From positions 682,001-746,000 of the forward strand of contig JAULSR010000003.1 of the NCBI GenBank assembly GCA_030512295.1: 64,000 nucleotides of DNA. Reading direction: 5' to 3'. Positions within the stretch are counted from its first letter, which is position 1, and the number at the start of each line of letters is the position of its first letter. Position numbers and translations under genes: made by a program. This document shows, piece after piece, positions 1 to 13,600 of the stretch. The stretch is from Bombardia bombarda. Lineage: Eukaryota > Ascomycota > Sordariomycetes > Sordariales > Lasiosphaeriaceae. Under the pieces are notes generated by a model. It was not told the origin of the DNA. It saw only the letters and a program-made list of their open reading frames with translations, and did no database searches.

Positions 1-284
1 TGTGCGAAAGAGGCATTTTTGAGATTCCTGTGTAATCTCCAGAATCCGTTGGTATCTATCACTCCCAAAACTCGGATCCCCCGGACTGCGGAACAAAGGG
101 AGGGATACTCATTGGTCGAGGCACGTGCTGCGGTGCCTTCGGAACGGCTGTCCTCCCAGGAGGATAAGCGAAGGAAGGACGGGTGTTGCATTCGGTCACG
201 TCGGCCATGGGCGGTGTGTCTGTGGTTTGTTGGAGGCTCCAAGCGTGCAGCTCGTTGCAGCCTCCGTTCCCCGCGAATTCCCAG

Positions 285-310
285 ACACACACACACACAC
301 ACACACACAC
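285..310. repeat. (AC)13 microsatellite
   Basis: Thirteen uninterrupted AC units. No gene overlaps it. Confidence 0.95.
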
Positions 311-1336
311 CTACTTTAATCTCACCGCAGGCCAGTCGGGCGGGTGGGGGTGGGTTAAGCTGTCACGGCTGCTGTTAGCCTGTTCCCCCCTAGAATGATC
401 TCCTTCATAAGACTCGAATAGAAAGACGCTACTCGGGCATGTGTACATATTAGTTCGTCCCGGGAGAAAGCATTTTCTCCATGTCACGAGGACAAGGCAG
501 ATCATGTCGAAATGCTGATTGCGGAGATGGTCAGACGAATGTCAGTGGCCAGCTGGTGTTAGTTGCAAGGCCAAGACGGGAGCGAACTGTTACCTCATGG
601 CGCCAAAAAGGTTAACCTTTTTCCCCCTTAACATCTTCCCCACTATCTTGAGAGAGGACCCAGGGACCTGTCAGCCCCATGGAGACAACACGGACAGACA
701 CACAAAGTGCTGGCTGGCTGGCTGGCTTAATGCAGCTACGAGTCTCGTGACAGGCCCTGCCTCTCACACCGATGCGAACTGTGCATCTTTTTTTGTGTGT
801 TTTAATACCGCACCTCCACGACTGGATTAGGTTGACGTTTTATACGGAAGCTTGTCGGTCCAACCCACGCCTACCTACCAATGCGCCCACGCGCCCACAC
901 CCGCTCACACACCTCTGGAGAAACCTAGACAGGGCATACATAAGCTACCCTATCATAAGGCAACAAACATTAAGCATGGGCAAGCAGGCAGGGGGCACGG
1001 CATCTGCGAGGTTGTGACGGTGCTGTGCTATCTGTTGTGCCTCGGTGATAGCTAATCTGAACCAGCCGTCTTGGCAAGCCAGATTTCGTCCCCTCGGGCG
1101 GGGATGAGTTGGCGAGTTGTGGGCTGTGACGAAGCAGATTCGTAGATTCGCGCAGATTTGCAGATTTCGCTTTTCTTGGCCGGCATGGACCAAGAGATTC
1201 TGGGCGGGCCCTAAGACCGCTTTCTCGCGTTACGCATACTGACTACTGTAACCTTGATGGCCCTGCCCCCGTCTTACAGGATGGCTATTGCATGACACCG
1301 ATCTGCAAGAGTAAGTAGTGAGGAAGGGAGGGATTT

Positions 1337-1352
1337 GGGGGGGGGGGGGGGG
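1337..1352. repeat. Homopolymer of 16 G
   Basis: An unbroken run of sixteen G on the + strand. It is prone to length error in sequencing and could form G-rich structures. Confidence 0.9.
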
Positions 1353-2528
1353 AAAGAGGCAAAGTTGCATGCTCTACGATAGTGCCCAGGCTCTTGGAAT
1401 CCCATCCATCTTGGAGGGGAAAGCGGGTGGTGAGAGATGGGCAAGGCGGCAATGGCGCAAAAGTAAGGTAGGCATCGCGGGAGGTAGGTAGTAAGGTGGT
1501 CGAGACGGTGCGCGTTCCTTTCCCAGATACCTAGACAACAGATACAGTCAGACGGGCAAACAAGACGGGTAGGCCCCAGACCCTTTCCTCGTCTCCCCCC
1601 AGATTCGGCTTCCCGATCAGTGGTCGAGGAGGCGTCACCCCGCCTTCTTGGCCCATGTTGGGCGTTCAGGGAATACCGGAGACAGGGAAGTTTTGAGTGT
1701 TAGAGGTACCTAGGGGCCGTTGGGTCCGGGGTAGAGTCGGCATCGCTCGTTCTTTCCGAATGGGAGGGAGGACGAAGTAAGTCACAAAATAAATCGCGAG
1801 AGGGAGATATTGGAGGCTCTTTTGGTCAACGAGCGAGCTTATCCTCGGCTAGAGGAAAGTGACGGAGATAAAAGCAGTCGCCGTTGCGCCGTCCCGTATC
1901 CCGAGCGTATTCCGAGGGCCGCCTCAGTGCCGAAAAAAAAAAAGGACCTCGTAAACTACTTGTAGCATTGCACAGAATTGGAAGGAAGGGTCTAATTGCA
2001 TGTGTGTTTGTATTCGTACAGCCCCGGGCGGGTGAGGGGGAGGGGTTTGTTGCGTCAATGAGATGAGATGAATCTGTGAGTGTGTGCGTGAGGAAACAAC
2101 AAACATAGGCAAGGGATGATGGCCAGTATGCCAATCCAGTCTTTTTCCATGCCTGGGTCGCTCTTGCTGCCTCTCAACAAACACCGCACCGCACGCATAT
2201 GCAAGGCCAGAAAAAAGTTGGGGGTACATAAACTCTAGTAACTGGCAAGGCTTATCATATCCCTTCTCGTCATCTGGTTGGTCAATCTAAGCTCTACAAT
2301 GCTGGGTCCGAATGCGCACGCAAGCTTCAACACCCCCATTCCGCCCCTCGGCTCCAGAGAGCACAGAAACAAAAATGATTTAACGGAAGCAAAAAGGAAA
2401 TCTGGATCTGTCTGGCGCTGCAACCAAATATGTGTACAGACTCGAGTGGCACAGGCTACGCAGCATGCGTCAAGTGAGTTTGCGTGTATCAATCCGCAGT
2501 CGGCTCAAAAAGATGAAAAAATAATACC

Positions 2529-2569
2529 CCACCACCGCCCACCACCCACCACCCACCACCCACTACCCA
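2529..2569. repeat. CCACCCA-type minisatellite
   Basis: Imperfect tandem copies of a 7-base ACCACCC unit in intergenic DNA. Confidence 0.8.
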
Positions 2570-3387
2570 AGCACTGGGCAGGGGCCCCCGCATGGAATTT
2601 CCGAGCTTGGGGGACCGACGACCGACAAAGTGGGATTTCGCAAAAGCAAGCAACAAGCATGTGCGATGGCCGCCCATGGGAATTGGCCAGAGTCTACAGA
2701 ATGGAGGCCCAGCTGTCTGTACCCAGCCGCCAGCAGCTCAAGACAGCAGCCAGCATTGTATTGTAGAGAGGCTCTTTTTCTCTCTCATCTCCTCAGCGAG
2801 ACGAAGAGGCTCGAGCTCGCACGCCGGGGGCCGATTGAACGTCCCATTGGCTGGCTGGCGCGTGTGGCTTGTCAGGAAGGTTTCAATGGCTGCACCACGC
2901 CATCCATCCCATTTGCATCACAACTGCAAGAGCTCATGGCTGGCAGAGCTCATGGCAGGAGCTCCCCTACACGGCGCTTTGCTCGCTGATTCTATTCGAA
3001 ACTGCTCTACGGCGCAGTGAGGACGTCAAGAGAACTGGACCTTTTTCACATTTTGCGGCACACTGTCTCGAGAGTCGAGACTGTGACGTACAATCAGCCA
3101 TGGCGATCTCGTGCATGGTATCTCTTGGGGGCGCTCGGGGGCAACAACAAGGGCTAGAAGGGGAGGGGGGACGCGGGGTTTTAGTCCTTCATTCCAGCAT
3201 ATCAGGCAAGCATTCTTGTCGTCGTTCAGTAAGATATTGCTGCATCTGCTGCATACGGGGGAAATCAAAGATGCTTCCTATCCGGGACGCAAAGCCGCCC
3301 GAGTCCCCGACATGTCTCTGGCGCACCCAAGACAGCGCGGGAGAATACCCCTCAGTAACCAGACATTAGATCACACAACACAGCCAA

Positions 3388-3413
3388 GGTAGGTACATGT
3401 ACATGTACCTACC
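3388..3413. repeat. Perfect 26-bp palindrome
   Basis: The left half is GGTAGGTACATGT and the right half is its exact reverse complement, with no spacer. It contains the TAGGTA/TACCTA motif that recurs in other intergenic parts of the window. It lies about 1.3 kb upstream of the pyruvate carboxylase start. The function is unknown. Confidence 0.9.
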
Positions 3414-4220
3414 CAGCAGCGATGTCATATGCGGTCAACCATGCAGAGCTCCCTGTCCCTCCCACTGGTTACCTTCGTTTTTGTACGTCCTGCCTTGCCA
3501 AACTGCCTGCCTTACCTCGAGTTACCCTGCCTTGCCTCGCGGCACACAGTTACGTCGCGTTTGTCGTCTGGCCTTGTACCTTGGGGATGTACCACCCATA
3601 GCATGGGATAGCTCCATGGTCTGTACCTCGTCTTAGCCCCATCTGGTCTATTGCCGTTGGAAAGCGAGCGGCGCTCTCCTCAGTCCTCCCCCCTTCTCTT
3701 CTGCTCTACCAAGACGGCCATCAGACCACAGCAAGCAACCGGCAAGGTAATCGTCGATGGTTCGTTAGTCAAGAGTCGGGATTGGCAACTACAGCCCACT
3801 CGTACCAACGTGATCCTTGCTCAGGTGGACTTGGGTTGAGTTTTAAACCATTTTAGGTCCCGCTTGGCAAGGGAGCTTGCTGGAGATAGACTGACTCTTT
3901 CCTCGTCGACTTGCTATCTCTGGGACAAAAATCCCCTCACCATCCCACTGCCAACAACAGGGCTCTTGATAAATTTAAGTTTGCGAACCTTGCCATCGTC
4001 GGTCTTCAAGGTTTCTCTTCCCTTCTGCTCTCTTCCTTCCCGCCATCTTGCTTCCTAGTCCAAAAATCGATCCGTCTCGACCCTCTAATCTCTACCGTCG
4101 TTGTTGCATTGCTGGGAAGTAGCAAAGCTTTATAAAAAAAAAAGACGTCACAGGACTTGTTCGGCGGAGATTGATTGTGAGTGTGTCACTGCCTGCGCCT
4201 TACCAGCCAAGCCAAGCCAT

Positions 4221-4301
4221 TGCGTGTGCGTGCGTGTGTGTTGTGTGTGTGTGTGTGTGTGCAAACATTCTCTTTCTCTCTGTCTCTCTCTCTCTATCTC
4301 T
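4221..4301 (+). promoter_or_regulatory. TG repeat followed by CT-rich tract, likely promoter/leader of the carboxylase
   Basis: A TG-rich microsatellite (4221-4261) runs into a pyrimidine tract of CTCT type (about 4266-4301) and then TATATATAT. CT-rich stretches just before the transcription start are usual in filamentous fungal promoters, so transcription of the carboxylase may begin near here. The exact start cannot be read from the sequence. Confidence 0.4.
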
Positions 4302-4698
4302 GACTATATATATCCGTAAGGGTGATCCCGTCCTGGTTTGTTTCCCTACATACCATTTATCACCATTCTCGTCCTGTCGGCTGTCCCACCCACCCACCTT
4401 TCAAAGCTCCCCCCTGTCAACAGCTATCGCTCACGCTACGAGGTGGTAGCTTTAGCCGGAGCTTCAGAGCTTCCGAAGCCCTGTGGCCGAACCCCACCAT
4501 TGAGGGACACCCCGCTGCGCCGTCATCGCACAACCTAGCAAGCTCCCTGCTGCTCGACTCATCGCCCAAGGACGTCTACTTTACATTTGCCCTCTGCTTC
4601 CCACCGTCCGTCCAGTCCCTGGCAGTCTTCGGCTCTCGGTTCTCTCTCCTGCAACACTACAGCAGTCTTTGCACAACACCGTCAATCAGCGCGACAAA

Positions 4699-7600
4699 AT
4701 GGCGGCCGACCAGGCAGTTGACAAGTACGAGGATGTCTTCGAGGAGGAGGATGCTCCCAAGGAGCAGCAGACAATCCACCGCATCAGAGCCAACTCGACT
4801 ATCATGCAGTTGAACAAGATCCTGGGTGAGTCTACGCTGCACTTTCACATGCGTCGCCGCCCACAACCACACCCAATGCAAGCAATGCAAGCAAGCCGGC
4901 CTCATGCAGCCCCGCGACCAGCAACCAGCGACCAGCGACCACGGACCCCTCCTTCCACTGCTCTCGCACTCCTACACCAAGAGCTTCAATCATGGCGAAC
5001 AATTAGCTGACCAAGTTGATGTTTGAAATCCAGTGGCCAACAGAGGTGAAATTCGTAAGTACCCCGCCAATTGATCAATCTCCCCAATTGATTGCCCCTC
5101 AATGCCGTGACCGCGTCGCTAACATCGCCCCTCAGCTATTCGTGTAGGTTGAACTCAATCAGTGCAGGGCACTTTCCCCCACCTTTTGATGATATGATGA
5201 TATTCATACTCACTTTTCTTTCCTTGCGCTCGACAGATCTTTAGGACAGTAAGTACACCAACCTCCTCGCTCCCTTGCGATCAATTCTGACCTTGCTAAC
5301 CTTCAATTCCTTCAGGCACACGAATTGTCCCTCCACACTATCGCTATCTTCAGGTGAGGCCCAGCCCTGACTACATTCATACATACCCAACGTCTTACTG
5401 ACTCCCTTTGATAGTTATGAGGACCGCCTCTCCATGCACAGGCAGAGTACGCGCCAATTCGATCCCACACCTTGTGAATTCCGGGCTAACACAGTCACAA
5501 CCAGAGGCGGATGAGGCCTACGTCATTGGCAAGCGTGGACAGTACACCCCTGTGGGCGCATATCTCGCCAGCGACGAGATTGTCAAGATCGCTGTCGAGC
5601 ATGGCGCCCAGATGATCCATCCCGGTAAGTGACCCTGCAGTGTTGGTGTTCTTCTAAGTCTTGCGCCATACTGATATGCCTACTACTCACTCAGGTTATG
5701 GGTTCCTATCGGAAAACGCCGAGTTCGCTCGTAAGGTGGAGAATGCCGGCCTTATCGTGAGTAACTCAAAGCTTGTCTTAGTGACTCTTGTGCAGCCACT
5801 GACGTATTTGTCCTCGTTATAGTTCATTGGTCCCTCCCCCGAAGTCATCGACTCGCTCGGTGACAAGGTCTCGGCCAGAAAGCTGGCCATCAAGGCCGGC
5901 GTGCCGGTTGTGCCCGGCACAGAGGGCGCGGTCGAGAGGTTCGAGGAAGTCAAGGAGTTCACGGACAAGTACGGCTTCCCCATCATCATCAAGGCCGCAT
6001 ATGGCGGTGGCGGCCGCGGCATGCGCGTCGTCCGGGAGCAGGCCTCCCTCCAAGAGTCCTTCGAGAGAGCCACTTCCGAGGCTAAGAGCGCCTTCGGAAA
6101 CGGCACAGTCTTCGTCGAGCGCTTCCTCGACAAGCCCAAGCACATCGAGGTCCAGCTGCTCGGAGACAACCATGGCAACGTTGTCCACCTCTACGAGCGC
6201 GACTGCTCGGTCCAGCGGAGACACCAAAAGGTCGTCGAGATCGCTCCCGCAAAGGACCTGCCCGTCGAGACCCGCGACGCCATCCTCAGGGATGCCGTCA
6301 AGTTGGCCAAGTCGGTCAACTACCGCAACGCTGGTACTGCCGAGTTCCTTGTCGATCAACAGAACCGGTACTACTTCATCGAGATCAACCCCCGTATCCA
6401 GGTCGAGCACACCATCACGGAGGAGATCACGGGTATCGACATCGTCGCTGCTCAGATCCAGATCGCTGCCGGTGCCACGCTCGAGCAGCTCGGACTCACT
6501 CAGGACAGAATCTCGACCCGCGGCTTCGCCATTCAGTGCCGTATCACCACTGAGGACCCCTCCAAGAACTTCCAGCCTGACACTGGAAAGATTGAGGTCT
6601 ACAGATCCGCCGGCGGAAACGGTGTGCGCCTCGACGGTGGCAACGGTTTTGCCGGGGCTGTTATCACTCCCCACTACGACTCCATGCTGGTCAAGTGCAC
6701 TTGCCACGGTTCAACATACGAGATTGCGCGCAGAAAGATTCTGCGTGCCCTGGTCGAGTTCCGTATTCGCGGCGTCAAGACCAACATTCCCTTCCTTGCT
6801 TCGCTTCTGACCCACCCCACATTCATCGACGGCAACTGCTGGACCACCTTCATTGATGATACCCCGTCCCTTTTCGATCTTGTTGGCAGCCAGAACCGTG
6901 CTCAGAAGCTGCTCGCATATCTCGGTGACGTCGCCGTCAACGGAAGCAGCATCAAGGGCCAGATTGGCGAGCCCAAGTTCAGGGGCGACATCATCATTCC
7001 CCAGCTCACTGATGATTCTGGCCACAAGATCGATGTCACTTCTCCCTCCACCAAGGGCTGGAGGAGCATCATCACCGAACAGGGCCCCAAGGCCTTTGCC
7101 AAGGCCGTCCGCAACTACAAGGGATGTCTTCTCATGGACACCACCTGGCGTGACGCCCATCAGTCTCTGCTTGCCACCCGTGTTCGTACAGTTGATCTGT
7201 TGAACATCGCCAAGGAGACCAGCCACGCCCTCAGCAACCTCTACGCTCTGGAGTGCTGGGGTGGCGCCACCTTCGACGTCGCCATGCGTTTCCTCTATGA
7301 GGATCCCTGGGACAGGCTCCGCAAGATGCGCAAGCTGATCCCCAACATCCCCTTCCAGATGTTGCTGCGTGGCGCCAACGGCGTTGCCTACGCCTCGCTC
7401 CCCGACAATGCCATCTACCACTTTGTCGAGCAGGCCAAGAAGAACGGAGTCGATATCTTCCGTGTCTTCGATGCGCTCAACGACATCAACCAGCTCGAGG
7501 TTGGAATCAAGGCCGTCCAGAAGGCTGGCGGTGTTGCCGAGGGCACTGTGTGCTACAGCGGTGACATGCTGAACCCCAAGAAGAAGTACAACCTGGAGTA

Positions 7601-9048
7601 CTACCTTTCTCTTGTCGACAAGCTTGTGGCTCTCGACATTGATGTCCTCGGCATCAAGGATATGGCTGGTGTTCTCAAGCCCCACGCCGCCACCATCCTC
7701 ATCGGCACTATTCGCAAGAAGTACCCTGATCTCCCCATCCACGTCCATACCCACGACTCGGCGGGTACTGGAGTCGCCTCCATGGTTGCTTGCGCCATGG
7801 CTGGTGCCGATGCCGTTGACGCTGCCACCGACAGCCTGTCTGGCATGACGTCACAGCCCAGCATCAACGCCATCATCGCTTCCCTCGATGGCACCGGCCT
7901 GGACCCCGGTCTCAATGTGCACCACGTCCGTGCCCTCGACACGTACTGGTCGCAGCTCCGCCTTCTGTACTCTCCCTTCGAGGCCCATCTTGCCGGCCCC
8001 GACCCCGAGGTGTACGAGCACGAGATCCCCGGTGGCCAGCTGACCAACATGATGTTCCAGGCCTCGCAGCTTGGTCTCGGCTCCCAGTGGCTCGAGACAA
8101 AGAAGGCCTACGAACATGCCAACGACCTGCTCGGCGATATCGTCAAGGTTACCCCCACCTCCAAGGTCGTTGGTGACCTGGCTCAGTTCATGGTCTCCAA
8201 CAAGCTCACGCCCGAGGATGTGCTCGAGCGCGCCGGCGAGCTCGACTTCCCCGGCTCTGTGCTCGAGTTCCTCGAGGGCATGATGGGCCAGCCCTACGGC
8301 GGTTTCCCGGAGCCGCTGCGCACCAAGGCGCTCCGCGGTCGCCGCAAGCTCGACTCGCGCCCCGGCCTCCACCTCGACCCTGTCGACTTCAAGAAGATCA
8401 AGAACGAGCTGTCGCGCAAGTTCGAGGGCAACCCTACCGAGTGCGATATTGCCAGCTACGTCATGTACCCCAAGGTGTTTGAGGACTACAAGAAGTTCGT
8501 GGTTAAGTACGGCGACCTCAGTGTGCTGCCGACAAAGTACTTTTTGAGCAAGCCCGAGATCGGCGAGGAGTTCCATGTCGAGCTTGAGAAGGGTAAGGTG
8601 CTCATCCTGAAGCTCCTGGCGGTCGGCCCACTGTCGGAGAACACAGGGCAGCGCGAGGTGTTCTACGAGATGAACGGTGAGGTCAGACAGGTTACAGTCG
8701 ACGACAAGCAGGCGTCGGTTGAGAATGTCAGCAGGCCAAAGGCCGACCCTACCGACTCGAGCCAGGTTGGCGCGCCCATGGCTGGTGTGTTGGTGGAGCT
8801 CAGAGTGAGGGATGGTGGCGAGGTCAAGAAGGGTGATCCCCTGGCTGTCTTGAGTGCCATGAAGATGGTAAGTTTTTCCCTGTTTTCCCTTATCCTGATG
8901 AGGTAGATGGCATGTGCTAATATTCTTGTGTGTGTTATAGGAGATGGTTATTTCCGCTCCTCACAATGGCAAGGTCTCGTCCCTTATGGTGCGCGAGGGC
9001 GACTCTGTTGATGGCTCGGACCTGGTCTGCCGGATTACCAAGCATTAA
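4699..9048 (+). CDS. pyc: Pyruvate carboxylase (cytosolic, biotin-dependent)
   Basis: This enzyme carboxylates pyruvate to oxaloacetate using ATP, bicarbonate and biotin, feeding the TCA cycle and gluconeogenesis. The exons I infer are 4699-4825, 5034-5054, 5136-5143, 5237-5248, 5316-5353, 5415-5446, 5505-5624, 5695-5756, 5823-8867 and 8941-9048, giving 1190 aa, the usual fungal length. The order of domains is biotin carboxylase (ATP-grasp loop YGGGGRGMRVV and EINPRIQVEH visible), carboxyltransferase (LLMDTTWRDAHQSLLAT near residue 576, HVHTHD, IKDMAG), and a C-terminal biotinyl domain with AMKMEM, biotin on about Lys1154. There is no mitochondrial presequence, as expected for the cytosolic fungal enzyme. 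The start lies in good context (ACAAAATGGC) and is followed by an acidic leader. Exons 3 and 4 are only 8 and 12 nt, yet both are needed to encode the conserved ANRGEIPIRIFRTAHE stretch. The last intron falls directly after the AMKM codons. Confidence 0.97.
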
Positions 9049-10641
9049 GAGAAGAGGAAAAGGAAAAATGAAAGTGAAATCTTTGGGAGGCAAATGTGTC
9101 TTGTCCAGTGTTGTTTAAATGACATGGCAATATATCAATCAGTAGCATGCTGTTGTTGTCAGCGCGTTTTGGATGCAAATGCGAATGCGAATGCGGATGT
9201 CTAGGGGTACAAGCCGGCATGGTTGGTTGTTGTTGTTGCTGGGGGGTGGGAAAAGATAACAGGGTAACTTGCTTTTTTGTGTTTTCAGCCCGTAGCCGAG
9301 AAACCTCCCCTTTTTTTTTTTGGTAAAGAATAAAGAACAAAAACAAATAACAGAACAACAAGAGAGAATTAAACGAGTACTATTTGTCTTTTATATTTGC
9401 GTTAGCCCGTGGTGAGTAAGGTAGCGTGTTATGTGTGTTAGAGGGGACGTTGGCGCGAAAGCCCTTTACTTGGGAAGTGGTGTGTTGTCTGTATAGGTCT
9501 GTCTGGTGGAACGGTGAGGGTAGCAGTAGTTCTGGTAGAGGACTGTATGTATGTACAAGTCTTGGTATTGGTGGTGGCAAGTGCTCTCTGTATGTTTGGT
9601 ATCCCTGAGAGGATGTACATTCACATCCCACCTCGTTCAGGCATGTCATCATGGGTATCCCAAAGGATGTACTACTACCTACGCTACCAACGTAAGACTC
9701 CCTTTAAAAACCAATCCATATACACATAGAACACCAATCATGAAGTCGTGCTGATAGCCCACGACGTGCTCGGGTGGGTGATAGACTGTCGGATTTACGA
9801 TCAATCAGGGTCATACAGCTAGCTGTAGAGCTGTGATTGGTCGACAGGGTGAGAGGTGTGTAAAACAGTGGGGAACTGGTCACGTGACCCAGGAACCCCT
9901 CCAAAACCACCCACTTCCTGTCCCCGTAGTTCGTGATCCTTTTATATAGACAAGCAGAACAATACAACAACAACAACCCCCAACCCGTTCTCTACGGTTA
10001 CTATAGTGACTCGTATGAATGACCTTGTCATTCCAACATAGACTATAACCATCTACTTTCTCATGAACGTCCCACTGGCAGAAATCATACTACATATACA
10101 GTCGCACAGCCCCACCATCCACTCAACTTATGTCAATATTGACCGTATTTACACACAACTTTACAACACGCCAGGTAAACCAAAAGAATTCAACAAAAGG
10201 TAAATTAAGTTCAACTTTATCATACAGATAGTGTAGCATATTGAAATAAGGTAATCTTGCCCGATCTGCCCGATCTGCCCGTCTGTCTGCATGCATGCAT
10301 GGCAGTCGCCACCGCCAACGACCCACCTGCAGCAGCAGAAGCATAGGTACTCACAACAAAGGTCAAAACACACAAAATAAAATGTGACTCCCTTCCGTCC
10401 CAACCTGTTCCCCCGCCTTCAACGACGAAAACACACGCCGCCCTGTTTTCATATTTCTCATATCTTTGCTTGTTCTTTTTTGTCGCTCTCTTTCTAAGAA
10501 ATATCACAAAGGGCCCAGGCTCCACACTTTTACAGGGTTGCCCAGATCTCCAAAGCCCATCGTACCAGGCACGGGCATATACCAGCGATTCTGCACTGGA
10601 TCAAATATGCAGGGGCGCTCAACGACCACTGGGGCAACCTT
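9049..10641. other. Convergent intergenic region
   Basis: This holds the 3' ends of the carboxylase (+) and the clathrin heavy chain (-). It is AT-rich, with a T/A homopolymer near 9309 and short direct repeats of GCCCGATCT near 10257-10285. No gene is visible. Confidence 0.6.
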
Positions 10642-13600
10642 CTAGAAGCCGAATCCGGTCGACTGAGGCGCAAAGCCGTTAGTCTGGCCATAGCCGGGTG
10701 ATACGAGGCCGCTAGGTCCTGCCGTGATCATTAGCCGGCCGCCGCCCAGGATTGGCGTGTTGTCCTCGACCTTCTCTTGCTCCTTCTCCTTAACCTTGCG
10801 GGCCTCGTTGTCTGCCTTCAGGGTGGCCAGCTCCTTGGTCTGTTGGCAGAGAAGGTTGATCATATAAGGCATGGTAAAGTCGTTGAGGCCGTTACGCCAG
10901 GACAGTTCAAGCACGAGGTCGGGCCGAATGAGATCGTAGCACGCATAGAGCATGCCCACATAGCACTCTCGGTTGCCAATATCCACAAACTAGCCATCCA
11001 TGTCAGTAAAATCTCGACGAACATATATAAGGCAGGAAAGTAACTCACGTATCGGAGAAGCTCCTCAACAACCTCAGACTTGCCAGAGATCGCAGCCGTC
11101 TCAATGGCATCCTTCCACAACTTGTCTTGCTTAGAGAGGTTGATAGACTTCTCCCACCGCTTGTTCTTGCGGTAGATGCTGGCAGCGATCTGGCGGAAAA
11201 ATACCAAATCATGCTTCTCAAGACGACCAGCAAGGTCCACAGGGTCGTAGTTATCGTAGTTCTCCACGGAGTCGCGGAGGGTCTTGTAATCCTCCTCCTC
11301 GATCAACAGGTCATTGATCGCGTCGTTGACAGTCCGCTTGTTTTGAGACTGAACGTTGAGGAGGAAGGGCTTGATGAGCGGCAAGTTGTCCGACTTCTGG
11401 AACATGCGGACGACACGATTGACGTCGATGCGAGGAGTCAAGGCCTGGAGAAGGTCGGTCATGAGAGAAGGGTGCTGCTCAAGGTAAAAGTTGATCGCCT
11501 TGTAGTAGATCTCAAGGTTAGCAACCTTGACAGTGATCTCCTTAAACTGTTGGTGCTCCCAAGAGTTCTCAGGGCGCTCCATGACAGCAAGGGCGGCATT
11601 GTCAAACTCATCGTAGTGATAGTAGCAGAAGACCAGCTCGGGCCACAGGTTAGCTTCCTCACAAGCACGGATCAGCTTTGGCAAGTTCATTCTGCTCCAG
11701 AACAGCTTGAGGTGCTCCATCAAACGCTCAGGGCGGTACTTGGACAGAGCAATGCCAAGCTCTGTGAACATGCCCATATGTGCACGCTCCAGGCCAAGAC
11801 CTTGCTCAAGCAAGCTGATGAGCTCATCGAAGTAGCCGTTGCTCTCATATTGCTTTACAAGAGCCTGTAGTTGCTCGGCATCGACGATAAGGTTAAGACC
11901 GCATATTTGGGCAAGACGGAACTCCTTCTTGTCGACGCATGCACCATGGACCTCCTTCCAGACCTTGATGTTGTTGGCCTTGCGAGCACAGTCCACAGCG
12001 GCCTGGTAATCAGAGAGGTGGACCAAAGTGGTGGCAAGCTTGGCCCAGTTAGAAATGCTGGCATAGAAGATCTTCGCTGCCTCATAGAGACCCTCAGCGT
12101 AAGCCTTGTCTCCTGACTCCTCGATGTTGGCAACGTTAGTGGCTCGCAAGAAGTCCTCAAGCTCAGAAAGCTGGTCAAGACGAGCATAGCAGAAAGCAAG
12201 AGCAGTGTCGATGGCAGTTTCACGCAATGTCTTGCGGGCCATGCGAAGGTACTTGATGAGCTCTTCGTTCTTTCCGGCAGCAACGGCAATCTCAATAACC
12301 TCTTGGTAGTTCCTGGGGTCATCAGCCTTGATGTATGAAGCAATAGAGTCACTAACTCTGAGCCCATCAAGCTGAGCCTTGGCGACCTTGCTCCAGACCT
12401 CGGGAAGGTCTACCTCCTCGGCGTATGCTTGAGCACGATCAATGCTAACGACATGCTCGATGAGCACATTAACTGCGGCTTCCCTGTTATCGATCTTCTT
12501 GTTGATCTCGAAAGCCTCCTCAAACAGACCAACGTCAATGCATGCATTGGCCATATCGACCGCAGAGAACTTGTCAAGGCGATGGATATAGTCCATGACG
12601 CGGGCCTTGTCAGCCTTGGCAGCAGTGTACATGAGAAGGTTCTGGAGGTTCTCATTGTCGCTGAAAGGTGAGGGCTCCAACACAATCTTCTCGAGGAGTT
12701 CAATAAGCTCTCCTGGAAGATCGGCATTGAGGAAGCATGTCACTGCCTCTGAAACCTTGGCAGGATCTGTGGATTCTGGAACAGCGGTTGAGATGACCTG
12801 ATCGATGACCGAGCGACGATGCAAGTTGTTCTCGCTGAGCACAAACATCCACAGCTCACGGTCACCACGCTCAAGAAGGTATCTTGCCTGGGCCTTGTAC
12901 ATGGCGTTCTCGTTGGTGATGTTGACGAGCTCAAGATCATTCTGGCCCTTGCGATACGCAATGTAGGCTAGGTTGGGGTCTCGCTTCTCGCAGTACTTTC
13001 CGACTGTAAGGGTATCGTATTGGTCGTTCTCCTTCAGGAACTTCTCTGGGTTGTTGTTGGAGTCGATGTAAATCTTGGCCAATGCATTATAAACGGCTTG
13101 CTGCTGGTTACCAGCAGCGAGGGTTGCCTCGAGGAATGGGAGAAGCAACTTGAGGCGGTTCCGGGTCTCGACCTCTTGCACGAGCTCATCAATGGGGATA
13201 GATGCAGGGTTGACTGTGGTGAGCAAGTTCTTGATGATGCTCTCGTCGCAATCAACATCGAGCAGACCACCAATGACACCAGGGGTCCTCGAGGGGTTGA
13301 CCTGCTGCACATAGATTTCGATAGACTTGAACTGCTGCTGCTGGTAGAGATACAGGACCAGGTCGTGAACAAAGTTGTAACGATCGCAAACAACCATCAG
13401 AGGCAGCATCTCGGCTAGCTTAGCCTCCTTGAGGAAGTTCTTGACCTTCTCCGGGTTGTAGATGTTGTTGTCACGGCAGATACGCTCGACCTCGCGGATC
13501 TGGCCCATCTTGGTGGCAGCCTCAACATACTTGAAGACAACCTCTGGATCTTCGGTGACATTGACAATGCTGCCAAGGAAGTAGAATAGACCCTCAGCGG

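Larger units (their letters stand above)
1..4698. other. Gene-free region upstream of pyruvate carboxylase
   Basis: I see no protein family, tRNA or rRNA signal in this stretch. The open frames are short, overlap each other on both strands and run through microsatellites. The last 500 bases probably hold the promoter and 5' leader of the pyruvate carboxylase gene. The rest contains simple repeats and one long palindrome, listed separately. Confidence 0.6.

Noticed and set aside
2278..2766. A 162-codon frame
   Set aside because: It passes through the CCACCCA minisatellite and resembles no family.
5817..7754. Antisense frames of 296 and 347 codons
   Set aside because: They lie opposite the pyruvate carboxylase exon 9, so they are shadows of codon bias.
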